A stretch of DNA of 64,000 bases from Sulfurovum sp. (lineage in GTDB: Bacteria > Campylobacterota > Campylobacteria > Campylobacterales > Sulfurovaceae). Of this stretch, positions 53,302 through 62,250 are shown piece by piece; within the stretch, counting starts at the first letter, position 1, and each line of letters starts with the position of its first letter. The notes beneath the pieces are model-generated. The model saw only the letters and a list, made by a program, of their open reading frames with translations. It made no database searches and was not told the origin of the DNA. Where the stretch lies: the NCBI GenBank assembly GCA_027063305.1, contig JAMORY010000032.1, positions 20,052 to 84,051 on the forward strand, read 5' to 3'. A program made the position numbers and the translations under genes.

Positions 53302-53730
53302 CTATTCACTCTTTATATCCTCTTCGGTACTAACCCAAAAGTAAGAAGTATATTCTCTTTTTCCCTTCTTCTGTATAGTAAATCCTCCACCTAACGCTAA
53401 TGTTTTTGCTTCTCTTAAACCTTTTTCCGAATAGTAATAGTAATGACTATATGCAGGAACATAATATCCTTCCGAATGAGCTATAGTAGCGCGCGAAGAG
53501 GTTTCTAGTCTACCATTTTCAGGAATCTTTATAATCAAAGCATCTCCTTCTATATCCAAAGGAGGTGCACCCTCTTTTTCATAAGTGATACACACCCATC
53601 CTCTATACTTCTCAGGCAAGTAATATTTTTTACCCTCTCTTGGATGATACACATAATACATAAATCCCATATAAGCCACAAGTATCACGATAAAGGAAAC
53701 AACTACCGCTTTAAATAGCTTTTTTTTCAT
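53302..53730 (-). CDS. Membrane-anchored hypothetical protein (142 aa)
   Basis: One N-terminal helix (AVVVSFIVILVAYMGFMYYVY) anchors a small outer domain that is beta-rich (RGWVCITYEKEGAPPLDIEGDALIIKIPENGRL). I recognise no family, though the arrangement resembles DUF6843-like exported proteins. It is in line with the small membrane genes upstream, 34 bp apart. Confidence 0.65.
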   Translation of the reverse strand: MKKKLFKAVVVSFIVILVAYMGFMYYVYHPREGKKYYLPEKYRGWVCITYEKEGAPPLDIEGDALIIKIPENGRLETSSRATIAHSEGYYVPAYSHYYYYSEKGLREAKTLALGGGFTIQKKGKREYTSYFWVSTEEDIKSE

Positions 53731-53764
53731 AATAGCTTACTCTTTCTTAGTAAAGATCACTATA

Positions 53765-54121
53765 CTACTCACCGCCACATCCTCCGCCATCTCCTCCATG
53801 ACACCCAAAACCTCCTCCTGCACCATTATAATCCCCATAATCGTTCATAGAAGAGGGATACCCCTGCATTGTATGATTGCTAGAGAGAAGAAAAAGTCCA
53901 CCGATCCATCTAAAGTACTTTGGTAGTTTTACCGCAGCATCGACCGTTCTGTTCAGTAAGACGGCAACAAAGAATGCACCTAGCAAAGGTAACATCCAGA
54001 TGATCACAAACTGTACCGCTTTTTGCCATGGCTCATAGAGTTCGTCTTTATAAAGCCTGTAAGAGGTGATCAGATCAAGTAACAGCACATACGTACCAAA
54101 TGTCCACAGTATGATCTCCAT
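53765..54121 (-). CDS. Small membrane protein with Gly/Cys-rich tail (118 aa)
   Basis: Two or three membrane helices (IILWTFGTYVLLLDLITSY, AVQFVIIWMLPLLGAFFVAVLL, YFRWIGGLFLLSS) are followed by a tail with GGGFGCHGGDGGGCGGE. Such Gly-Cys-His tails are seen on several unrelated small membrane proteins and may bind metal. GGAGGG precedes the start. No family is recognised. Confidence 0.65.
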   Translation of the reverse strand: MEIILWTFGTYVLLLDLITSYRLYKDELYEPWQKAVQFVIIWMLPLLGAFFVAVLLNRTVDAAVKLPKYFRWIGGLFLLSSNHTMQGYPSSMNDYGDYNGAGGGFGCHGGDGGGCGGE

Positions 54122-54133
54122 TTTTCCCTCCTG

Positions 54134-54238
54134 CTATTGAAACAGTGTCAACACGAACAGCACACTTTCCATAGGCTTAGGAAAGGCAAAACCTAAAATT
54201 GCAAAACCTGCCGCACCTATATTGAGCCACAACCGCAT
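54134..54238 (-). CDS. Very small membrane protein (34 aa)
   Basis: The frame starts at an ATG that overlaps the ParE-like toxin stop (TAATG) and ends 12 bp before the next gene. It encodes MRLWLNIGAAGFAILGFAF and a short hydrophobic end: one possible membrane helix. Support is only the coupling and hydrophobicity. Confidence 0.45.
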   Translation of the reverse strand: MRLWLNIGAAGFAILGFAFPKPMESVLFVLTLFQ

Positions 54239-54522
54239 TACTGTAAGTCTTTTTTATATTTTGTGATCCCAATGATAGTAATGATCTGCTTTTCTTCATC
54301 AACAAGATAAGGGATAGTATACCCTTTATAGGTCAGGTCTCGTATAGACGGATCGTCAAAGTATATGGAACTCCGATACATCCACGGAAAGGACTTAAGC
54401 TGTGCAATCTTTTTGCGTAACTCTTTTTGAAACGCTATCGCCGCAGACTTTTTATCTTGGGCGATATAGGCAAGAATCTCTTTTAAAGAAACAATATACG
54501 CCTCTGTCTCTTTAATGATCAT
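54238..54522 (-). CDS. ParE/RelE-family toxin
   Basis: A 94-aa protein. Helix-helix-strand layout with EAYIVSLKEILAYIAQDKKSAAIAFQKELRKKIAQLKSFPWMYRSS and the strand RDLTYKGYTIPYLVDEEKQIITIIGI is that of ParE-like toxins. These inhibit gyrase or cleave mRNA; the member type is unclear. It overlaps its antitoxin by ATGA. Confidence 0.85.
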   Translation of the reverse strand: MIIKETEAYIVSLKEILAYIAQDKKSAAIAFQKELRKKIAQLKSFPWMYRSSIYFDDPSIRDLTYKGYTIPYLVDEEKQIITIIGITKYKKDLQ

Positions 54523-54764
54523 AGCGTTGTCAAAAACCTCTCTATCTCCTCATTTGCTTCATCTTCTGAGTAGTAGGGCATGGTACCGTTTTGCATTTTT
54601 TCATACGTTCGCATAAAGCGCTCTTTGTCAGCCTCAAATGCCTCAATAGAGACTTTTTGTTTATAGGCACTTTTAATAAAAGAGAGGAACTTCTCTTTGC
54701 TACCCTCAAATCCTTGTGTAAAGATGGTTTCAATATTTGGGTCGTCTATATGCAGTGTTAACAT
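54519..54764 (-). CDS. Antitoxin partner of the ParE-type toxin
   Basis: An 81-aa acidic protein located directly before the toxin and overlapping it by four bases. MLTLHIDDPNIETIFTQGFEGSKEKFLSFIKSAYKQK looks like a compact strand-helix DNA-binding part, and the charged C-terminus would hold the toxin. The antitoxin role is inferred mainly from position. Confidence 0.75.
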   Translation of the reverse strand: MLTLHIDDPNIETIFTQGFEGSKEKFLSFIKSAYKQKVSIEAFEADKERFMRTYEKMQNGTMPYYSEDEANEEIERFLTTL

Positions 54765-54831
54765 CGAACCTCCAAATTTTTTGTTTTATTATACCACAAA
54801 ACCCATATCGGTTTTTTCAGTAGTCATTTTT

Positions 54832-57099
54832 TCAACTATTGTCAAATCCATCCTTCCTATACACCAAACTCAACAACGCAGGCAACAACACCAGATCAAG
54901 CAGCAACGCAAGGTTGAGCGCCGTAACGGTGACGATGGCAAAATGGACATTTGGCATAAAACTGCTAAGTGCGAACATGGCAAAGGTAAATGACAAAATA
55001 AACGTCGTAAGGATCATTGCGTTACCGCTGTGGCGGATGACCTCATCGATGGCGACTTCAAAGCTTTGGTGTTTGATGGCGTGGAAAAATTTGCTGAAAA
55101 AGTGGATGGTATCATCTACCGCAATACCCAGAATGACCGCCGCGGAGATCGCCACACCGATATCTACGGTAATGCCCACATAGCCCATCACCCCACCCAC
55201 AAGCAATATGGGTGCAACATTAGGCAGAATGAAAAGCAGCAGCATTTTGACATTACGGTAAATGAGCAGCATCGCACCCATGACAATAAGCAGCGTCATC
55301 CCGATGGAGAGAATGAGCGTTTGGGTAACGCTGCTTTGCATGTAGGCAAAGATCGCTGTTTGCCCCTGCACGTCGGCACTGTAAGGCGGGTGCTTTTGCC
55401 ACCACGATTTGATCCACGCTATCATCGCCAGATCTTTGGAGGTCTCTTGGATGTTGCAGTTAAGCGTCAGGCGCAAGTAGCGCTCATGCGTATCGATGCG
55501 GTCGTTGATCTCCATGCCTTGCGGCAGGCTCATGGAGTACAGCAGCAGGTATTGGGCGACAAGGTTTTTATCTTGCGGCAGGGTTCGGTTGCTTTCGGGG
55601 TTAAGCACCGCTTGCATACGCTGTACAATATCTTTGAGCGAATAGCTGAAACGCACACTCGGATACGCCACTTTAAGCTCCTTTTCAAATCTGCCGACCG
55701 TCTCTAAAAACTGAGGCACTTTAATGCCTTCGTTTTTGCCGGAATCTATGACCACCTCATAGACCATCGGACCTGTAACGTGCGACTCGATGAAGTCGCT
55801 GCCGCTTCGCACGACGGTATCGGCAGAGAAGTATTTGATGCTGTTGCTGTCGACTTTAAGATCACGCAGTCCGTACCCAAGCAAAAGAAACAACACGACA
55901 AAAGCCCAGACGATCCGTTTGTCGTATCGGCGGATGAAAGCCCCATACCCCGAAACCCTGCCAAGGTCTATAAAACGAACCGGTTTGACGGGGTAGTCCT
56001 CTTTGAGGGTTAGCAGTATGGCAGGTGCAAGCGTGACGCTCAGTACAAACGCAATGAGAGCACCGGCGGTAATGGCGATGCCAAGCGTGGCGATGGGTTC
56101 GATGGCGCTCATGCCCAGTGTGGCAAAGCCCGTTGCGGTGGTAAAGGAGGTCATGGCAATAGGCAGCAGGTTGTGTTGCAGCGCCTCTTTGACCGCTTCT
56201 TTGTTCTTCAGCCCTTTGCGCCGCAGCTGCACCCATGCCAAAAAGAGGTGCATTGCATCGGCAATGGCGATGGCTGAGATGAACGAGGGGATGTTGACGG
56301 TAAAGTTGTTTAGTTTGTAGCCAAGAAGCATCTGCATACTTAGCACCATTAAAAAGGTAAAGACAATGACCACCGAGGGGATAAGCACACCCATCACATC
56401 TCGAAAAAGCAGCCAAAGCAGAAACACTACCGTTACCACAGCAAGTGGCATCAGACGCATAGCATCATGCTGTGAGACCGTCACCAGCGAAGCGGTAATG
56501 GCGGGTACACCGGAGATGTAAAAGCGGTACCCCGTTTGCGCCTCCATCGCTTTAAGCTGTGTTTGCAGGGTGTTCATCACGGCAATATTGAGCGCTTCAT
56601 CACTCCCCTGCTGTGATGAGAGCTTTACTGAAATAAGCGTACTTTTAGCGTCTTTGCTTAGCAGATGATCGACCACCAGTCTGTCTTGCAGAGCCTCTTT
56701 GGCTTTTTGATTGAGATGTTGCGGTGCTTCAATGAAATCTTCAACGATCACATCATCCTCTTGGCTGCGGATTTGCTGGTAATTGGTCAGCGAATTAACC
56801 TTTTGCACACCCTCAATGCGCTCAAAGTTACGTGTGAGTGTCAAGATCGTCTCGATCACCTTGGATGTAAAGATACCCTCAGGCTCTTCAAACGCCACCA
56901 CAAAGGTATCGTCCCCGCCGAAGGTCTCGCGAAAGCGGTCATAGGAGGTAATAATCTTCGAGTCGGCATCAAACCAGATGCGGTAGCTCCCTTCAAACGC
57001 TAGCAACTTCAATGAAACGGAGAGTGTCAGGGTTACAAGGGTGGTTAGTACGATCAGGTGATATTTGTACCGGTCTAAAAAGTCAATGTAGCGTTGCAT
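54832..57099 (-). CDS. RND-superfamily exporter (MMPL/HpnN-like)
   Basis: A 755-aa inner-membrane protein. Helix one near residue 15-35 is followed by a large periplasmic loop, a block of five helices (about 200-400), a second periplasmic loop and a second block at about 590-745 with the diagnostic ILGIAVDDTIHFFSKF. This two-fold layout is that of MMPL-type exporters for lipids or hydrophobic compounds. It is the third gene of an operon with an outer-membrane protein and a LolA-like protein, which together suggest lipid or hydrophobic compound transport across the envelope. Confidence 0.87.
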   Translation of the reverse strand: MQRYIDFLDRYKYHLIVLTTLVTLTLSVSLKLLAFEGSYRIWFDADSKIITSYDRFRETFGGDDTFVVAFEEPEGIFTSKVIETILTLTRNFERIEGVQKVNSLTNYQQIRSQEDDVIVEDFIEAPQHLNQKAKEALQDRLVVDHLLSKDAKSTLISVKLSSQQGSDEALNIAVMNTLQTQLKAMEAQTGYRFYISGVPAITASLVTVSQHDAMRLMPLAVVTVVFLLWLLFRDVMGVLIPSVVIVFTFLMVLSMQMLLGYKLNNFTVNIPSFISAIAIADAMHLFLAWVQLRRKGLKNKEAVKEALQHNLLPIAMTSFTTATGFATLGMSAIEPIATLGIAITAGALIAFVLSVTLAPAILLTLKEDYPVKPVRFIDLGRVSGYGAFIRRYDKRIVWAFVVLFLLLGYGLRDLKVDSNSIKYFSADTVVRSGSDFIESHVTGPMVYEVVIDSGKNEGIKVPQFLETVGRFEKELKVAYPSVRFSYSLKDIVQRMQAVLNPESNRTLPQDKNLVAQYLLLYSMSLPQGMEINDRIDTHERYLRLTLNCNIQETSKDLAMIAWIKSWWQKHPPYSADVQGQTAIFAYMQSSVTQTLILSIGMTLLIVMGAMLLIYRNVKMLLLFILPNVAPILLVGGVMGYVGITVDIGVAISAAVILGIAVDDTIHFFSKFFHAIKHQSFEVAIDEVIRHSGNAMILTTFILSFTFAMFALSSFMPNVHFAIVTVTALNLALLLDLVLLPALLSLVYRKDGFDNS

Positions 57100-57107
57100 G
57101 ATATCTC

Positions 57108-58277
57108 CTAAAAGCTGTAGCTAAGCGTCACGTCCAGGCGTGTACGCTCATTGAGGCTGCCAAGCAGCGTCTCTTGCGAGGGGATAAGCCGCAGAAACTC
57201 CCCTTCTACCACCAAGCTGTCTTGCACACGGGTGCGAAGCTCTACTTTAAAAAGCTTCTCGTCATGTGTAAAGTCATACAGCATCCCCGCCTTGATCTCA
57301 CTGCTTCGGGTGTCATTGAAGTTGAGCTTTGCCGCCAGGAAAAGATCATTGTTATAAAGCTCAGAGATATCTACTTGCTCCGCCTTCCTGGCATCAACAT
57401 AGCCATAACGGTAATACTCGGCATAAACCGTCACATCGGCCCCGGCGATGTCATACACACTTCGCTCCGCACCGATGCCAAGCTGCCAGTAGTCACTCAT
57501 CTGCCTATCGTCATCTACCCATGTATAGACGGTTTCACATTTAAAGATGGTATCGTTGTAAACAACATGGGAGAGAAACAACACCTTATCGACCCGGTAA
57601 GCGTACTGATGCAACCTGCCAAAGCTGTCTGGCATAAAGTAGCGTTTGCTGTCGTACCCGTGCCAGAGGATCATACGGCTCTCACTCTCTACCCACACGT
57701 CACTGCTCAATGTATAGCTAAGGTAAAGAGAGGGGCTATAACGGCTCTTTTCGTGTTGAAGCGAAGCATCATAGGGAAACGGCAGAGGATAGAACGGGTC
57801 TCCCACATCGCCAAACTCACGCTCCTCTTCGTAGAGCTTTGCGCCAACTTCAAACACATCCTCTCCAAAATAACGCTGCACCGCTACCGACCAGCTCCCA
57901 CGCTTCGCACTTTGATCGAAAGGATCGTAGAGGTAGTTTTTGGGGTTGAAGATATCAGCAATGTTATACCCCTCCAGCTCACCCCAGAAGAGTAGCCGTT
58001 TTCCCGCTTCTATGCGCCACACATCGTGCGTGTAGCTGCCGTAGAGGGTTTGCAGACCTATGTAGCGTTGTGCCTCGTATTGGCGACTGTAGAGGAATAT
58101 GAGTGACGCTTCCGCATCGATATTCTCTTTGTGAAGCGCAAGGCTCATCTCTCCGCTTGCACGCAGATCATTCTTAGCATCTTCGTAACCCACATAGGAG
58201 AGCGCCACCGTACCTTTGAACGCAGCTGCATCCGCGCCTATGCTACAAAGCAGCACGACAACCCACCACGCTCTCAT
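57108..58277 (-). CDS. Outer-membrane beta-barrel protein
   Basis: A 389-aa protein with a signal peptide (MRAWWVVVLLCSIGADAAA) and alternating amphipathic strands throughout, ending in a terminal aromatic strand (LDVTLSYSF), as outer-membrane barrels do. Block LLFWGELEGYNIADIFNPKNYLYDPFDQSAKRGSW resembles DUF1302-type proteins that partner RND exporters. It overlaps the LolA-like gene by four bases and is followed by the exporter eight bases later. Confidence 0.8.
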   Translation of the reverse strand: MRAWWVVVLLCSIGADAAAFKGTVALSYVGYEDAKNDLRASGEMSLALHKENIDAEASLIFLYSRQYEAQRYIGLQTLYGSYTHDVWRIEAGKRLLFWGELEGYNIADIFNPKNYLYDPFDQSAKRGSWSVAVQRYFGEDVFEVGAKLYEEEREFGDVGDPFYPLPFPYDASLQHEKSRYSPSLYLSYTLSSDVWVESESRMILWHGYDSKRYFMPDSFGRLHQYAYRVDKVLFLSHVVYNDTIFKCETVYTWVDDDRQMSDYWQLGIGAERSVYDIAGADVTVYAEYYRYGYVDARKAEQVDISELYNNDLFLAAKLNFNDTRSSEIKAGMLYDFTHDEKLFKVELRTRVQDSLVVEGEFLRLIPSQETLLGSLNERTRLDVTLSYSF

Positions 58278-59023
58278 TTGAGTACCCTCTTGCTAAAGTC
58301 CGCTTGGCTCAACCCCGCCTTGATGCGGTCTCTGTCCCAGATCAGCAGCGTACTTTTGCCGTTTTGGACGTTTTTCATCTCCATGCGGACAATACGCGAA
58401 ACACCGTCAATGCGCTTGTAACGTAAAAAAGAGACCTTTTTAAGCAGCCTGCCACGTTTGTCGTAGTACTCCCCCTCTTTTGCCAGATAGCTTTTGGGGT
58501 CTATGTAGATGATCTGCCTGGAGTAGCCGCTGTGGGCATCTTTGGGGATGCGCTCTATGCGAAAGTAGTTTTTGCCTCCTTTGCGAACCGTTTTGGCTTC
58601 TCCTTTGTAGCGGTAGTTTTTGTAGTTTTGCGAAGCGATATCCTCATAGCTGAACTCACTTGCCATAAATGAACCGGACTTGTTGCACGAACTGATGCGC
58701 TTAACACGCCTGAGTGCGGGCAGGTAGAGCCACTGTTTGTCATCTTTGCCTATCTGTTCATAACTGAGCAGTTTGGTATCTTGTATATCTTTAGGGTAGA
58801 GAAAGACAATGAGCGACTTATCCCCGTCTTTTCCTTCCCGTTTTTTAATGCGCATCTTGCGCGTATTGGTCGCACCCTGTGCATTCTTCAGTATCATCGT
58901 GGTCTCTGAGATGCTGCTTTGGTAGCCCGATATCTTCTCAAATGAACGTTTGGCAACCTCTTGGGCACTTTGCGCCGTGAGTGTCACAGTGAAAAACGCG
59001 GTGGCGAGTATGATCTTCTTCAT
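58274..59023 (-). CDS. LolA-like outer-membrane lipoprotein-sorting protein
   Basis: A 249-aa protein with a signal peptide (MKKIILATAFFTVTLTAQS). The mature part has the LolA/LolB-like half-barrel pattern: SISETTMILKNAQGATNTRKMRIKKREGKDGDKSLIVFLYPKDIQDTKLLSYEQ and the WLYLPALRRVKRISS block of the group that travels with RND exporters. It is probably a periplasmic lipid carrier. It is first in the operon and diverges from a TetR gene. Confidence 0.85.
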   Translation of the reverse strand: MKKIILATAFFTVTLTAQSAQEVAKRSFEKISGYQSSISETTMILKNAQGATNTRKMRIKKREGKDGDKSLIVFLYPKDIQDTKLLSYEQIGKDDKQWLYLPALRRVKRISSCNKSGSFMASEFSYEDIASQNYKNYRYKGEAKTVRKGGKNYFRIERIPKDAHSGYSRQIIYIDPKSYLAKEGEYYDKRGRLLKKVSFLRYKRIDGVSRIVRMEMKNVQNGKSTLLIWDRDRIKAGLSQADFSKRVLK

Positions 59024-59151
59024 GGTGAATCCTTTTCTGCTTTTAAATACTTTACATGTATATGGGCACCCCGCTTGTCGGGGCGCTTGCGTTCGTGTTG
59101 TACCCGAACATGTGCATGTAAACCGTTAGAAAAAGCTTTTTTAATTTGCAT

Positions 59152-59197
59152 GTGAACAATGTTAACATACTATTTCTTAAATGTAAACACTGTTCAC
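59152..59197. promoter_or_regulatory. Paired palindromic operator for the TetR regulator
   Basis: GTGAACAATGTTAAC (59152-59166) and the inverse of GTAAACACTGTTCAC (59183-59197) agree at 13 of 15 positions, 31 bases apart, in the gap between the divergent regulator and transport operon. Confidence 0.65.
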
Positions 59198-59222
59198 TTT
59201 AAAAATATGCTATGATTGCGCT

Positions 59223-59879
59223 ATGAAAAAAGATGAATACCACCACGGAAACCTCAAAGAGGCATCGCTCAAGATCGCGTTCGATTTCATTAAAGAGCAT
59301 GATGTCGATGCACTGACGCTAAAAGTCCTCTCCGATGCCACGCAGACCTCACGCTCTGCGATCTACCGACACTTCAAATCCAAAGATGCCCTCATCGAGA
59401 CCATGATCGTCACAGGATTCGAACAGTTCGATGCCGCCCTCTCCCCTATGCTGCTAGACACTGCCAAACCGCTCATCGAACGCTTCTACCGCAGCGGTAA
59501 AGCCTACATCGACTACGCCCGAACCAACCCCAGCCTCTACCGTCTGCTATTTGGTAAGAAATATGCCCACATCAGAGAAGAGATCATGACACTCGGAGAT
59601 GATTGCAGCGGATTTGGCGCGTTAAAAAAAGCCATTGAAGAGGGACAACAGAGCGGACTGCTCAAAAAAGAGGAGAGTTTCACACAAGCCGTGGTTGTTT
59701 GGTCATCCCTGCATGGACTCGCCTCCATCGTCATAGACGGTTTCATGGATGTCGAATCACACTACCAAACCTACTATGATGCCATGTTCAAAAGTATGCT
59801 CGCAGGGCTGGTGAGCAAAAAGATCAAAGTACTTTCTACCCTGCCGTTCGTGGAGGGGTTGATGGAGGTGAAGGGGTAA
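59223..59879 (+). CDS. TetR-family transcriptional regulator
   Basis: A 218-aa protein. The N-terminal HTH is clear: ALTLKVLSDATQTSRSAIYRHFKSKDALIETM. The C-terminal half is a helical ligand domain (LLFGKKYAHIREEIM, VVVWSSLHGLASIVIDGF) of the TetR_C_33-like type. It diverges from the LolA-like/OMP/RND operon, so it probably represses that operon and itself, with a lipid-like or toxic hydrophobic inducer (inference). Confidence 0.9.
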   Translation: MKKDEYHHGNLKEASLKIAFDFIKEHDVDALTLKVLSDATQTSRSAIYRHFKSKDALIETMIVTGFEQFDAALSPMLLDTAKPLIERFYRSGKAYIDYARTNPSLYRLLFGKKYAHIREEIMTLGDDCSGFGALKKAIEEGQQSGLLKKEESFTQAVVVWSSLHGLASIVIDGFMDVESHYQTYYDAMFKSMLAGLVSKKIKVLSTLPFVEGLMEVKG

Positions 59880-59961
59880 TGCCTTTATCCGCCGGTGATG
59901 AGGATGTGTTGTTTCATAATGCTCTCTTTTTTTCATGTATTATAGACAAAACTGATAAAAT

Positions 59962-60057
59962 CTACCGCTTCACCGCCCTCAACCGCACATAGTCTGCCAT
60001 CCACCCATTCTCTTCAGTATAGTTTGTCGACTTCAACCTTTCTTTAATCTCTGTTTG
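59962..60057 (-). other. Open frame remnant after a TGA stop
   Basis: Directly after the TGA of the next gene (60058-60060) the same frame stays open for 31 codons (EIKERLKSTNYTEENGWMADYVRLRAVKR) up to TAG. It looks like a genuine protein tail. It could be a remnant of another gene or a read-through extension. Confidence 0.3.
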
Positions 60058-60423
60058 TCAAATTAACTTCTCAATACTTTCATGCAGTTCCACCTCAAAA
60101 AAAGCCAAAAGAGCCTCTTTTTGCCCCACTATCTCATCCATCAAAGGGCTGTCATTCTTGATAATAAACACGATCTTTTCAATAGAACTCTCTATCATCT
60201 GCGGTACGAACTCCTCTAATAGCCACTGCGTATCTGCTTCTTCATTTTCAAAGCCATAGGTAGTATCGGTGATCCATACCATGGGTCTATACTTCTCTAT
60301 CAACTTCGCACCGTATCGAAACGGATCACGGTAGTCATTACCTTGGCAAAACTGTTTCCATTGGCAAAGTACAGCATTTTTTTCTTCAAGATACATTACT
60401 TTACAATAAGGGCTGTCGTACAT
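60058..60423 (-). CDS. STAS-like small protein, unknown
   Basis: A 121-aa protein with alternating strands and helices (VMYLEEKNAVLCQWKQFCQGNDYRDPFRYGAKLIEKYRPMVWITDTTYGFENEEADTQWLLEEFVPQM) resembling the stand-alone STAS/SpoIIAA-like proteins common in this phylum and in Bacteroidetes. It starts one base after the stop of the RhuM-Fic gene, so the two form an operon. Function unknown. Confidence 0.65.
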   Translation of the reverse strand: MYDSPYCKVMYLEEKNAVLCQWKQFCQGNDYRDPFRYGAKLIEKYRPMVWITDTTYGFENEEADTQWLLEEFVPQMIESSIEKIVFIIKNDSPLMDEIVGQKEALLAFFEVELHESIEKLI

Positions 60424-60424
60424 G

Positions 60425-61390
60425 CTACCCCTCCGCCAACATATTGACCACCAAAGCGATCACCGTATCCTTCTGCTCAGGCAGACTCTTGGCGATCATT
60501 AGTGTAAGTGCCACCAACGCATTATCGTTGATCTTCGCTTCACCATTTTTACGGTACAACACGCCGTTTTTTTGTAAGAAGAGAATGAACAGAAACGCCC
60601 CGATACGCTTGTTTCCGTCATTGAACGGGTGGTCTTTAACAATGTAGTAGAGCAGATGCGCCGCTTTCTCCTCTACCGTTTCAATAAGGTCATCACCTCC
60701 GAATGTCTGATAAATATTGCCGATGATCCCATCAAACTCTCCTGCTTTCTCTTGACCAAATAGCGCACTGGCTTCCTTTTTTCTCATAAGTTCCGTTTTA
60801 AGTGCTTCTATAGCTTCTTTGGCTTCACTGTATCCAAGCACAAAAAGTTCATCGGTCCGATGCCTTGGTATGGTCAGACTGTTTTCATCATAGCCCTCCA
60901 GCAATGACCAGCTTCGCCCGTAACTAACGATGACATCTAACACCCCTTTAGCCTCATCACACCCCAATTGCTCTTGGTCAATGGTGGTTTGCAGCAGTGC
61001 CACCGCTTTTTTGAACGCTTCCATACCGGTTTGCTGTAGTCGTTTTTGGTTGAGGGTGTAACCTTGAATCAGGTGTTCCTTGAGGATCTTGGTTGCCCAT
61101 CGTCTAAACTTGATCGCTTTTGCAGAGTTGGTTCTGTATCCTACTGCCAAAACAACATCAAGACTATAAAACTTTACCGGTTTATCTGAATTTGCAATGT
61201 GCATTTTTTGCACATTGCTTTTTTCATCTACCTCTTTATCTTGCAATATTTTATTGATATGTCTGGTAATAACCGTTCGATCTTTACCAAAAAGTTTAGA
61301 AATCTCACTTTGTCTAAGCCAAAAATTCTCTTCTTCGAAAGAAACAGGCAATTCTATATTCCCATCCTCATAGATAACAATTTCACTCAT
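60425..61390 (-). CDS. RhuM-family protein with C-terminal Fic/Doc domain
   Basis: A 321-aa protein. Residues 1-130 are a RhuM domain (IELPVSFEEENFWLRQSEISKLFGKDRTVITRHINKIL...VKFYSLDVVLAVGYRTNSAKAIKFRRWATKILKEHLI). The C-terminal part is a Fic/Doc domain with HPFNDGNKR at about residues 252-260. Fic domains transfer AMP or phosphate to proteins. Such genes are often found in mobile or toxin-related loci. Target unknown. Confidence 0.88.
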   Translation of the reverse strand: MSEIVIYEDGNIELPVSFEEENFWLRQSEISKLFGKDRTVITRHINKILQDKEVDEKSNVQKMHIANSDKPVKFYSLDVVLAVGYRTNSAKAIKFRRWATKILKEHLIQGYTLNQKRLQQTGMEAFKKAVALLQTTIDQEQLGCDEAKGVLDVIVSYGRSWSLLEGYDENSLTIPRHRTDELFVLGYSEAKEAIEALKTELMRKKEASALFGQEKAGEFDGIIGNIYQTFGGDDLIETVEEKAAHLLYYIVKDHPFNDGNKRIGAFLFILFLQKNGVLYRKNGEAKINDNALVALTLMIAKSLPEQKDTVIALVVNMLAEG

Positions 61391-61530
61391 TTTCCATCTC
61401 CCCTTTTTTAGTAACTATTGTATCATCCTTCCAGAAAACAACATTAAAATATGGCAAATTGTCATACCTTTTTTTCAGTACTCAGAAGTTGTACGATCCG
61501 CTCCAACACAACCGGTAACGCCAGCCATAT

Positions 61531-61568
61531 CGATTAAGAGATATATCAATAATATTTTTACTTAATCG
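61531..61568. repeat. 8-bp inverted repeat at the 3' end of the PNPOx gene
   Basis: CGATTAAG (61531-61538) and CTTAATCG (61561-61568) are exact inverse copies with a 22-base A/T-rich loop. It overlaps the stop codon and could stabilise or end the transcript. Confidence 0.4.
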
Positions 61569-62164
61569 CCCATTCTTTGTCTCTTCATCTCCTCCACCGT
61601 ACGAAGATCCTCTTTCGTACCTCTTGCTTGCAAATGCTGTACGATCATCTCAAACCGTTCCTCACTCAAATACTGCCCGAACTTGAATTTGCAGGCCACC
61701 GACTCCGGCACCAGTTTATAGACAGCTGTGGACTTCAAAGCTTTGTCGTAGGCTTCGTCGCTGAAGGGTTTGTAGCCGCCTTTGGGTTGCAGCTTTCGCA
61801 TAAGTGCTTCAAGGGCTTGGGCTTTTTCAGCTCTACTCTCGACCGTCTCTACTACACCGTCAATGCTGACAGACTTAAAGAACTGCGTGGCAGGACACGC
61901 CAATCCTTTTATGGAGCTAAAGTCCGAGTCTATGAGTGCGTAGTTCTCTACCACAGAGAAAGAGGCGTACGGGTTGTTTGCCAATATCTGCATCTTTTTG
62001 TTCTTCTGTGCACCGTGAAAGTAGAATACTTCGCCTACTCTGACAAAGTTCAGCGGTACGGCGTAAGGGCGGTTATTTGCACACACTGCCAGTGTACCGT
62101 ACTCTGCGTTGTCAAGTACGGCATGGATGAGTGCGGTGTCGGTGATCTCAAAGTGTGGGTTCAT
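61562..62164 (-). CDS. Pyridoxamine-5'-phosphate-oxidase-like flavin protein
   Basis: The start is placed at ATG 62162-62164 (200 aa, MNPHFEITDTALIHAVL), where the fold begins; a longer frame upstream is not supported. Split-barrel family blocks: EYGTLAVCANNRPYAVPLNFVRVGEVFYFHGAQKNKKMQIL and the C-terminal AVYKLVPESVACKFKFGQ. Members bind FMN or haem. It diverges from a MocR-type regulator, a frequent pairing that suggests control of this gene by the regulator. Confidence 0.83.
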   Translation of the reverse strand: MNPHFEITDTALIHAVLDNAEYGTLAVCANNRPYAVPLNFVRVGEVFYFHGAQKNKKMQILANNPYASFSVVENYALIDSDFSSIKGLACPATQFFKSVSIDGVVETVESRAEKAQALEALMRKLQPKGGYKPFSDEAYDKALKSTAVYKLVPESVACKFKFGQYLSEERFEMIVQHLQARGTKEDLRTVEEMKRQRMGD

Positions 62165-62250
62165 CTGGTTCTCCAAAGTTTTTATGCTATCATACACCCT
62201 AAAGTGACCTTGTGTAAAGATACAGATTATTTCATTTTTAAAGGACAGTT

